Shown here: positions 1 to 7,352 of the stretch, piece by piece
How positions within the stretch are numbered: position 1 is the stretch's first letter
Layout of the letters: every line of letters begins with the position of its first letter
From: Pelagadaptatus aseana
GTDB taxonomy: Bacteria; Pseudomonadota; Gammaproteobacteria; Pseudomonadales; Cellvibrionaceae
Length of the DNA stretch: 64,000 nt
Reading direction: 5' to 3'
Assembly: GCA_040365065.1 (NCBI GenBank)
Contig: BAABNI010000006.1
Span: 140,215-204,214 of the forward strand
Program-made: the position numbers and the translations under genes
The notes under the pieces: model-generated
The model's input: the letters and a program-made list of their open reading frames with translations, nothing else
Database searches by the model: none
What the model was told of the DNA's origin: nothing

Positions 1-20
1 CATTCACAAGCCATTCACTG

Positions 21-809
21 TTATTGTGTCGATTCAGACAATGCCGCCCGGCACTTGATACCGGCGGGCACAATCCCGTTTGGATTGGGCAGCTCGGTTC
101 TCACCCGAAAGGTACCGCTGGCCGCATCAATGATCGGGTCTACCATGGTGATTTTAGCCAGATAATCGCCATTCACAGGAGCTTCCGGATAAATATGGAT
201 AGTGCCCTGACGGGGTATTTTCTCGAAATACTCATAAGGCATCACCAGTTCAACTTTCAGTGGATCCAGACTGGCCAGGGTCAGGATTGGGTCAGTGCCT
301 ACAAACTCACCCGGATCATTGAAGCGGTCAATCACCACACCATTGATCGGGCTCTCTATAGAACGCTGGGACAACACCGCTCTGGCGTGCTCCAGCTCTT
401 TCTGGGCGACGTGCAGTTCGGTAATAAATTCATCCCGTTCGTGTGCAGAGATCAGATTATCCTGAAACAGGATGTCATTGCGTTCTACCTGACGCTGGGC
501 AAACTCTTCCCGCACCTTGGCCAGTTCTACCGAGGCCGCCTCAACCCCTGACTTTAAAGAGAAAAGGCGACCCCCTCGTTTGACACTGTCGCCCAATTTG
601 ACCGAGAGCTTATCGACAACGCCTGTAACCGGGCTGCTGACATCAATGCGCATGCTAGGCTCAATCATACAGCCCATGGCAGGCAAATAATCCACGGACG
701 GCCCAGGCGTTGCCATGTCTTCACTTTGCTGTGCAAACGCCAGTGAAGATGTCACCAGCCACGCCATCACCAAAACACCGCAGTGTTTTATACCGGCACT
801 CAATGCCAT
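21..809 (-). CDS. Periplasmic adaptor (HlyD/RND membrane-fusion family)
   Basis: Predicted exported adaptor of 262 residues linking inner-membrane machinery to an outer-membrane channel. Residues 1-26 form a Sec signal peptide (hydrophobic run, then SLAFA before Gln-Gln). Two half-lipoyl segments (about 56-88, with SSPVTGVV, and 150-180, with ESPINGVV) flank a short charged coiled-coil hairpin (92-147). A beta-barrel region follows. It is shorter than most RND adaptors (350-400 residues), mainly at the C-terminal end. The ATG overlaps the 3' end of the SecA-like gene by 10 bp and is preceded by a strong GGAGG (816-820), so translation is probably coupled. No RND pump gene is visible; a further ORF may start at position 14 (ATG just after the stop) and leave the window. 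The context makes it a third adaptor of the giant-protein export cassette. The family assignment is secure, the partner is inferred. Confidence 0.85.
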   Translation of the reverse strand: MALSAGIKHCGVLVMAWLVTSSLAFAQQSEDMATPGPSVDYLPAMGCMIEPSMRIDVSSPVTGVVDKLSVKLGDSVKRGGRLFSLKSGVEAASVELAKVREEFAQRQVERNDILFQDNLISAHERDEFITELHVAQKELEHARAVLSQRSIESPINGVVIDRFNDPGEFVGTDPILTLASLDPLKVELVMPYEYFEKIPRQGTIHIYPEAPVNGDYLAKITMVDPIIDAASGTFRVRTELPNPNGIVPAGIKCRAALSESTQ

Positions 810-2836
810 TTACCGCCTCCCAAAAAAGCCAAAGTCTGTCGCTCCCTTTCATCCGATTTTAATGTCTGCCGCCGCTCACCGGCGTGACGTTTTTCCAACC
901 GCCATTGCGAAAACCGTTGCAGACCATGCCCCAGTATATTGCGCAACGGCGGAATATATCCGCATATTGTGTGAATCACACGGGACAAATACAAGCCGTA
1001 CATCAACACGATCGGATCATCGTAGGCAAGAATGTATTCAACACTGCCGGGATCACCCTGACGTGCGCAACGACCAGCCAGTTGGCGATCCACCCGGGCA
1101 CTGTCGTTCAGTTCGGCAATGATGACATGCAAACCACCGGCGGCCTTGCAATCGGCATCCAGCTTGATGTCCGTACCGCGACCGGCCATGGAAGTGGCAA
1201 TGGTGATCTGACCACTGCGTCCGGCTCCGGCTACGATCTCCGCCTCTTGCTGATCCTGCTTGGCGGTCAATAAGAAATAATCGACACCGCGCTTATCCAT
1301 CAATTCAGCCAGTGCCTCGGACTGTTTGACCGAAGAGGTACCGATCAACACCGAACGTCCCCGTTTAGCCTGCTCGCAGGCGGACTCTACAATGGCCTGC
1401 TCTTTCGCTGCCTGATCTTTCAATACCTGATAACCGGTTTGTTTGCGTTTGGATTTATTCAGCAATGGTACCGCTTTGACTTTCAAGCCATAGACACCGA
1501 GAAACTCGTTGCGCACCTCTTTCGCGGTGCCGGTCATGCCAGACAGATAAAAGTATTTGCGGAAGAAATTCTGATAACTGATCTTGGCCAGAGTTTTACG
1601 GGGCTTGGTTAAAGGGCAGCTTTCTTTTATTTCAATCAATTGATGCAATCCACCTTCCCAGGAACGATCCCCTGAAGGACGACCGGTATACTCATCAACG
1701 ATCACAATTTTCTCTTCCACAACGATGTAGTGTTTATCGCGGTGAAACAGGTGCAGAGCCGACAATGCCTGCGTCAGCATTTGCTGGCGACGAATCAGGT
1801 TGTACCAGGCCGTACCAATATCCAGACTGATTTGCTCAGCCGCCTCAATACCCTCTGCGTGCATCAACACTCTACGGTTTTTCAAATCTAGACTAAAGTG
1901 AGTGCCCTCGATCAGATTATTGGCCACCGACATCACCGTACGCAGATAATCTTCTTCGTCTTCCATATCCACATCACCACCGGAAATCACCAATGGGGTT
2001 CTGGATTCATCGATAAAGACACTGTCGGCCTCATCGACAATGGCAAAAGACAATCCCTGATGCATCAGGCGGCTAAGGAAATCCGAGCGGCCGTCTACCA
2101 CCTCACGATGGACATCGAGAGGATCACGGCGATCTTCCAGCACCAGCGAATCTTTGAGGTAATCAAAAACCAGTTCGTTATTGGAGCAATAAATAATGTC
2201 GCCGCCATAGATGGCCTGACGCTCGGGTATCTCGCTCTCGTTGGTAATGGTCCCGGCCTGCAACCCCAGATAATCAAACAGTGGCTGCATTTCTTCACAG
2301 TCACGCTGGGCCAGATAATCGTTGGTGGTGATTACATGCACCTTGATTCCAGCCATGGCTGCGGTACAACTGGCCAGAGTACCCGCCAGAGTTTTGCCCT
2401 CACCGGTCGCCATTTCGGCCACCATGCCGCGCAGCAGTATCAACGAGGCCCGAATCTGGGTGTGATGATGGCGCATGGCCAGCGTTCTGAATGCCGCCTC
2501 ACGTACCATCGCAAAGGATTCCACCAATGTCCGGTTGTTAATGCCCTGCTCAATCAAATCCTTACGCACGGCGGCCATCACCTGCTGAAAATCCTGTTCT
2601 GACAACTCACCGAATTGTTCTGAACGACGAATGATCTGCCTGACCAGACGACTTTCAGAGATCAGCAGGTTGCACAGGCCAATAAACACATGCTTGTACA
2701 GCCAGTAAAAAATTTGATCAAACCAGGTCCGGTTTTTAAAACCTTTCTCAGGGCGATGCTTAACTGACGCCTGTACTTTTTGTGGGTAGCGATAAAGCCA
2801 TTTTGCAATGGAGTGTGCAACAGCGGATTTAGACAT
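800..2836 (-). CDS. SecA-like ATPase, truncated paralogue
   Basis: A 678-residue SecA-family motor. Visible motifs are Walker A ATGEGKT (143-149), the segment HVITTNDYLAQRD (167-179), DEAD box VDEADS (267-272) followed by FIDESRTPLVISG, GGLHQLIEIKE (395-405), SGMTGTAKE (432-440), TIATSMAGRGTDI (545-557) and motif VI QLAGRCARQGD (585-594). Housekeeping SecA is about 850-900 residues; this copy ends about 80 residues after motif VI, so the helical scaffold/wing region and the zinc-binding C-tail are absent or replaced by a basic tail. A longer reading is possible, but the ATG at 2836 has GGAG seven bases upstream and overlaps the preceding stop by 8 bp, which decides the start. It sits between two membrane-fusion genes and no SecY is visible. 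I infer a dedicated motor for exporting the giant protein; a housekeeping SecA is presumably encoded elsewhere. Confidence 0.9.
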   Translation of the reverse strand: MSKSAVAHSIAKWLYRYPQKVQASVKHRPEKGFKNRTWFDQIFYWLYKHVFIGLCNLLISESRLVRQIIRRSEQFGELSEQDFQQVMAAVRKDLIEQGINNRTLVESFAMVREAAFRTLAMRHHHTQIRASLILLRGMVAEMATGEGKTLAGTLASCTAAMAGIKVHVITTNDYLAQRDCEEMQPLFDYLGLQAGTITNESEIPERQAIYGGDIIYCSNNELVFDYLKDSLVLEDRRDPLDVHREVVDGRSDFLSRLMHQGLSFAIVDEADSVFIDESRTPLVISGGDVDMEDEEDYLRTVMSVANNLIEGTHFSLDLKNRRVLMHAEGIEAAEQISLDIGTAWYNLIRRQQMLTQALSALHLFHRDKHYIVVEEKIVIVDEYTGRPSGDRSWEGGLHQLIEIKESCPLTKPRKTLAKISYQNFFRKYFYLSGMTGTAKEVRNEFLGVYGLKVKAVPLLNKSKRKQTGYQVLKDQAAKEQAIVESACEQAKRGRSVLIGTSSVKQSEALAELMDKRGVDYFLLTAKQDQQEAEIVAGAGRSGQITIATSMAGRGTDIKLDADCKAAGGLHVIIAELNDSARVDRQLAGRCARQGDPGSVEYILAYDDPIVLMYGLYLSRVIHTICGYIPPLRNILGHGLQRFSQWRLEKRHAGERRQTLKSDERERQTLAFLGGGKWH

Positions 2837-4973
2837 TAAATTGCTCCAGGAACACTCGGCGTACTGCACGATACAGGCGCCAGAAAATTGGTTCACTGCG
2901 CAATTGGAACTGAACAAAGAAACGCTCTTCTACAAACTCCAGAAACGCTTCGTCCGATGCCACCAGCAATTCAACGTGATTCTCGACCGCCGTTGGCGCT
3001 TCTGACTGCGAAGGGTCCATAACAATGACCCCACCAGCCTGATCGGACAACACCAGACTCGGCAAAATTTGAGTTACCTGAGGTGTAAAGCCGATCAATT
3101 CAGCGGGCAATTCCAACGAGCGGGATGAGGCCGAGCGCAACCGAATAAATTGTAATTCTCGGGCAATCTGTTCCGCCTCATGTTCAGGTAACATCACCTT
3201 GAGGACCAGTCGGTCTTCCTGAGTCAGGATATAACCCAAAAGCTCACCGCGTTCGAGATAGCTGTGCTGCAGTTGGGTGTGATTGCCCAGTACAACCTGA
3301 CCGTCACTGAGGCTGACCACTCTGGCCTGCGCCAGACTTTGCCGAGCCTCAAGGAGTTCTGTTTCAAGCCGTTTGATCTCTTCGGCGACCACCAGATACT
3401 TGGCGCGGTCGCTGTAAACCGATTGAAACCGAGCTTTGGCTTCTTTCAACTGTGCCTCAAGGATATTGGCTTCACCTTCGAGATCGTAATTTTTTAAAAT
3501 TGTGATGGTATTACCGGCCTTGACTGGCTCACCATTGCTCACCAGCACCTGCTCAATAAAACCACTTTCACCCGCGTAAAGGCGCTTGTCTTCGGATACC
3601 CAGGCCACCCCTTCAACCGTCGTTGTCTTGGGCAACGGTAATTCAAACAGCAACGCCCAGACAAACACCACCGCCATTGACATAACCAGATAGGGATTGC
3701 GGCCATTAAACCTGAACTCTTGTTCCGTAAACGGCTTGCTGATGGTCTTGCCAAAGGGAATCACCCAGCCCGAGGTAAAGGCCCAGATGGCCAACGCCAC
3801 ACCGACCACAAAATATTTACTGCCGACAAACAGAATGATCGAGATGGAAATAAACAAACGGTAAGCAAACGACAACAGGTTATAGAAAAACAGCCAAAAG
3901 GATTCCCGCGCATCACCACTGGGCGAGTGCACCGAGGTAATACCAAACAGGTAACGTTTAAACAGATAGCCCCAGTAAGACGTCGATTTCTTTGCCAGAT
4001 TGGGAATCTCAAGATAATCGGAGAGCACGTAGTAGGCGTCGAATTTAAGCAGCGGGTTGCCGTTGAACAAAATGGTGGAAACCCCGGCCATAAACACGAC
4101 ATTAAACAACAGGGATTTCACTAAGCCGGGCTCGGAAATGGACCAGAACAACAGGGCCACCGCAGCGATCAATAGCTCTACGATTACACCTGCCGCAGAC
4201 ACCAGTATCCGGTGGTATTTATTGGTAAACGACGCCGACTCCGTTGCATTGACATAGGGCATCGGAAAAAAAACCAGAAACATGATACCCATTTCATGAA
4301 CCTGACCACCAAATCTCCGCACCACATAAGCGTGACCAAATTCATGAATGATTTTAATTAACGGATACAAGAACCACATCAACAACAAATTATCAGCCGC
4401 CAGAACCCGATCGGCGAGATTGTTGGTCAGCGCATCAAAATGGCGAAGTGCCAGCACCCCGCCCCAGCCAATAAGGAGCAGATAAAGTACAACGAACTTC
4501 CAACCCAGCAGCCGGTCAAGAAAAGGCACGAGACGATCGAGTATCCGGGTGGGATCAAACAGTGGAACCTGAATCGCCAGTGGCGACTGCAATTTTTGCA
4601 ACAACTTGCGTTGGCCTTTACCCGTCTTGCGTTGAAACAGATCCCGGGCATTGGCCGGCACATTCAAATGCAGCATGTCACTTTGGTAAAGATTACCAAC
4701 CAGCGAAATAACCTCATCCTGAGTCGGCATTTCCTGTTCCAGCTGATCGCCGGAATTTTCCCAAATCTGGTTGAGACTGTGCTCGCCATCCATCAGTCCA
4801 ATCAGGCTGTAGGCCTGCCAGGAATAGCGCTGTACGGTGCCCGATATGGTGTCACGCAACACATACCAGCGCTCGCCACGGTGCATCTGGGAGGAGATGT
4901 CGATTTGGACTTTAAGGCGGGGCTTAAGGTTTTCTACCCGATACCAGTTTTTACTGAACACATTGACCGACAT
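2829..4973 (-). CDS. PqqD-like / M50 metallopeptidase / HlyD fusion membrane protein
   Basis: A 714-residue polytopic protein. Residues 1-105 resemble PqqD-type winged-helix (RRE-like) domains, with the pattern WYVLRD, then YSLIGLMDG, then TQDEVISLV. Several hydrophobic segments follow (about 158-175, 190-209, 228-240, 258-278, 286-303, 362-400 and 428-445). Residues 210-214 are HEFGH, the M50 zinc motif; NPLLKFDAYY (306-315) supplies the second M50 motif with Asp312. After about residue 455 comes a lipoyl-type segment (463-495), a coiled coil (500-550) and a beta-rich adaptor region. Such M50-adaptor fusions are known from peptide and RiPP export loci. It starts 10 bp after the stop of the GAF-adaptor gene and overlaps the SecA-like gene by 8 bp. 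Both zinc motifs are intact, so it may be catalytic; cargo leader binding or processing is inference. Confidence 0.85.
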   Translation of the reverse strand: MSVNVFSKNWYRVENLKPRLKVQIDISSQMHRGERWYVLRDTISGTVQRYSWQAYSLIGLMDGEHSLNQIWENSGDQLEQEMPTQDEVISLVGNLYQSDMLHLNVPANARDLFQRKTGKGQRKLLQKLQSPLAIQVPLFDPTRILDRLVPFLDRLLGWKFVVLYLLLIGWGGVLALRHFDALTNNLADRVLAADNLLLMWFLYPLIKIIHEFGHAYVVRRFGGQVHEMGIMFLVFFPMPYVNATESASFTNKYHRILVSAAGVIVELLIAAVALLFWSISEPGLVKSLLFNVVFMAGVSTILFNGNPLLKFDAYYVLSDYLEIPNLAKKSTSYWGYLFKRYLFGITSVHSPSGDARESFWLFFYNLLSFAYRLFISISIILFVGSKYFVVGVALAIWAFTSGWVIPFGKTISKPFTEQEFRFNGRNPYLVMSMAVVFVWALLFELPLPKTTTVEGVAWVSEDKRLYAGESGFIEQVLVSNGEPVKAGNTITILKNYDLEGEANILEAQLKEAKARFQSVYSDRAKYLVVAEEIKRLETELLEARQSLAQARVVSLSDGQVVLGNHTQLQHSYLERGELLGYILTQEDRLVLKVMLPEHEAEQIARELQFIRLRSASSRSLELPAELIGFTPQVTQILPSLVLSDQAGGVIVMDPSQSEAPTAVENHVELLVASDEAFLEFVEERFFVQFQLRSEPIFWRLYRAVRRVFLEQFNV

Positions 4974-4983
4974 AGCAATTAAC

Positions 4984-6855
4984 TCAGCCCCAGAAAGACC
5001 AGAGTTTCATGGCCAGCCACTTGCGCAAATCGTGCGTCCAGTTATCGATCAACAGTCGGTCTTCCACATCAATCTTGGCGATCCCAACCAGACCGGGACG
5101 AAATGCCGGATCCGAGGTTTTGATATCGGCTTCGACCCGGAAAAAAGTACCGCCTTCGCGCACTTCCGTAATCGGGGTAATTTTTTCCACCAAAAAATCA
5201 AAGTTTTTATGGGGCAAAGAAGACAACACCACCTGACCGGTTTGCCCCAATTCCACATCACGAATTTTGTATTCACTGACATATAGAATCAGGCGATAGG
5301 CATTCATTGGTGAAATTTGAAACATTTCCTCGCCCTGATTGATGGAGCCACCCACCCGTTTGCTTAAATCACCGCTGACAATCAGGGCATCAAAAGGCGC
5401 TTTGATCACCGAGCGCTCAAGGTGACTGTTGGTCACTGCCAGCTGCGCTCTGGATTGCGCCATCTTGGCAAACAGGATTTGTGCCTGAGAGCGATCGTAA
5501 TCCGCCAAGGATTCGGTGTATTGTTTTTTATCCTGCTCGATCTGGCTGAGCCATTTGATTTTTTCCAGCCGCAGATCGCGATCTTCCAGTGACGCCAGTT
5601 CGGCTCCCGCTGTGACTTTATCACCGGCTCTGACCAGAGCCTGTTTGAGATAACCATTAAACGGCGCCGACACAATCCGGATTTGTCGCGGCTCCAAGGC
5701 TACATCGGCATTGACGGTATAATGCCCTTCAACAAGAGAAAAGAAGGCCACTAACAACAAGGCACCGGTGACAAACAGCTTGCGCTTTAACTGCCCCGGT
5801 GTGACAAACTTGTGAAGTTGTTTTACCACTGATTTTTGCAAGTGGCGCAACAGGGATTGTTGCCCCTGAATTTTTTCTTCCAGACCCAAACCAACCAGCG
5901 CGGCGGCCGACTCGATAAAACCCACCTCTTCATCATTGAAGGGTTGTTCTGCATGTCGCTCCAACAGCACCATGGCGTAGATTGCATCATCTTTGCTAAG
6001 AGGCACGCAAAGCAAGCCCGTATTGTGGTGACTGCTGGACAGCTTTTCGGTGTTGTGACTGACTTGATGTGAGCCGCTCCGAGCCTCTGTCGGCGGCCAG
6101 ACGACCAATGATTTCTGATCAAAAGCCTCTTGCATGGCCAGACGGATTTTTTTGGCGGACACAGATCGCAAATCATTCTCACTGCTGCCGGAGATGACCG
6201 CCAACTTAACCTGATGACGGCGAACATAGCCGATACTAACCCGTTCACACTGGAAACGGTTGGCCAGAGTATCGGCCCATTGCAGAGCAGACTCTTGCCA
6301 GTTTTCCGCACGAAAAATGGAAAGGTAACCGTCCAGAACCGTTTTCTGATGATCCAGCTTTGTTAAATGACTGGCCTCTGCCAACTTCAGAAAATGCGAT
6401 TCAATCCAGAAACAAAGCCACTCCAGCCGGGCCATAAAGGTCTCAATATCACTGGCGCTGGACAGCTTGATCCGGCAGGCAAAGACGGATTTTATTTGAT
6501 GATTGATAACCACCGGATAGGCAATGCCATAAGCCCCCTGACCATCATCCAGAGGCATAACCACCGGGTCTTCACAGTAGGCGGACTCCTCAATTAAATA
6601 ACCCAGCAGCTCACTGTCCTGACTGCCAGCGATTGAGGCCGCCACAGGTTTTAAGCGTTGGGATTGGTCGTCATCAACGGCCAGTAACGCCGAGGCAATG
6701 CCAGATAAATCCCGCAGCGTGTAGTCGAGCCAGACCTGATACCAACTGCCCTGCTCCGCACATTGGTTAAGATAATCCAGTGTAATGGCCGGCGACTTGA
6801 TGTCGCCTGACACCGGTTCGGTACTGGCGGAATGTGTGATGGACTCTATAGCCAA
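4984..6855 (-). CDS. GAF-domain membrane fusion protein (HlyD family)
   Basis: A 623-residue inner-membrane adaptor with a large cytoplasmic N-terminal half. Residues about 188-325 fit a GAF domain (CERVSIGYV, then LLCVPLSKDD, then AMVLLER, ending in FIESAAALVGLGL). A single transmembrane helix lies at 360-376. A lipoyl half-motif (392-428, APFNGYLKQALVRAGDKV), a coiled coil (430-475), the second half-motif (about 480-515, KAPFDALIVSG) and a beta-barrel follow, giving a HlyD-like periplasmic arm. The initiator appears to be TTG at 6853-6855, since no ATG occurs before residue 98; a GAGAAA stretch just upstream is a weak ribosome site. It begins the four-gene block after a terminator-like hairpin. 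A GAF domain on an adaptor suggests ligand- or partner-gated export; no ligand can be read from sequence. Confidence 0.82.
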   Translation of the reverse strand: MAIESITHSASTEPVSGDIKSPAITLDYLNQCAEQGSWYQVWLDYTLRDLSGIASALLAVDDDQSQRLKPVAASIAGSQDSELLGYLIEESAYCEDPVVMPLDDGQGAYGIAYPVVINHQIKSVFACRIKLSSASDIETFMARLEWLCFWIESHFLKLAEASHLTKLDHQKTVLDGYLSIFRAENWQESALQWADTLANRFQCERVSIGYVRRHQVKLAVISGSSENDLRSVSAKKIRLAMQEAFDQKSLVVWPPTEARSGSHQVSHNTEKLSSSHHNTGLLCVPLSKDDAIYAMVLLERHAEQPFNDEEVGFIESAAALVGLGLEEKIQGQQSLLRHLQKSVVKQLHKFVTPGQLKRKLFVTGALLLVAFFSLVEGHYTVNADVALEPRQIRIVSAPFNGYLKQALVRAGDKVTAGAELASLEDRDLRLEKIKWLSQIEQDKKQYTESLADYDRSQAQILFAKMAQSRAQLAVTNSHLERSVIKAPFDALIVSGDLSKRVGGSINQGEEMFQISPMNAYRLILYVSEYKIRDVELGQTGQVVLSSLPHKNFDFLVEKITPITEVREGGTFFRVEADIKTSDPAFRPGLVGIAKIDVEDRLLIDNWTHDLRKWLAMKLWSFWG

Positions 6856-6930
6856 GTTTTTTCTCGGTAATTCTGAGTAGTTAACGCCGTAATAACAGGC
6901 GCTAAATCTAAAAACATCCTGTTAGAACGG

Positions 6931-6984
6931 AAAAATCCGCCAGGGTCAGCTTTGGTGAAATCTTTCACTAAAAACCCTGACGGA
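6931..6984 (-). terminator. Rho-independent terminator-like hairpin after the DUF3467 gene
   Basis: Outer stem TCCGTCAGGGT (6974-6984 read on the minus strand) pairs 10 of 11 with ACCCTGGCGGA (6936-6946). Inside it is a nested stem of GTGAAA with TTTCAC. On the minus strand the stem is followed at once by five T (6935-6931). It lies 29 bp after the DUF3467 stop and 76 bp before the GAF-adaptor start, so it should separate, or attenuate readthrough between, the giant-gene transcript and the export-machinery block. The rest of the 157-bp gap shows nothing else clear. Confidence 0.7.
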
Positions 6985-7012
6985 CATCCGGTCTGCTTGT
7001 AGCAATCAGCGA

Positions 7013-7303
7013 TCAGCCTTCTGAACCATCGCCAATGGTGCCAAAGCGGTTTTCATATTCTTCAACCACCTTACCCAGCAAATTGCTCAGACGCTTGGCA
7101 GCAAAAGGGTTCAGGATAATACGATCAGACAAATTGATGGCTACTTCCTTTTGACCAGTGTGCCAGGTCTGGTTGGTGCCAAACAGTAACGTCACCTCTT
7201 CACGGGTGCTTGATACATTACAAACATTGGCGTAAGAACTGCGCATATTGGAGTCATCCCATTTCAGCTTGGGTGCGTTCTGCGCTTGTTTCTTATCGGT
7301 CAT
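7013..7303 (-). CDS. DUF3467 family small protein
   Basis: A 96-residue soluble protein with no signal peptide or membrane segment. The central pattern SSYANVCNVSSTREEVTLLFG followed by a conserved helix-like end (LSDRIILNPFAAKRLSNLLG) matches DUF3467, a widespread small family of unknown function. The ATG at 7303 has GGGAG six bases upstream. It starts 49 bp after the giant gene's stop and just before a terminator-like hairpin, so it is most likely the last gene on the giant-protein transcript. Its tight linkage to an enormous exported substrate suggests a chaperone, assembly or regulatory role, but this is only inferred from position. The family assignment is fairly confident, function unknown. 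Confidence 0.75.
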   Translation of the reverse strand: MTDKKQAQNAPKLKWDDSNMRSSYANVCNVSSTREEVTLLFGTNQTWHTGQKEVAINLSDRIILNPFAAKRLSNLLGKVVEEYENRFGTIGDGSEG

Positions 7304-7352
7304 TATGTACTCCCTAATGGTTCACTTTAATTATTCAGTTTGTTATTTCAAT

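Noticed and set aside
800..2836. Housekeeping secA
   Set aside because: The protein lacks the C-terminal scaffold and zinc tail and sits inside a specialised export cassette; a normal SecA should be encoded elsewhere.
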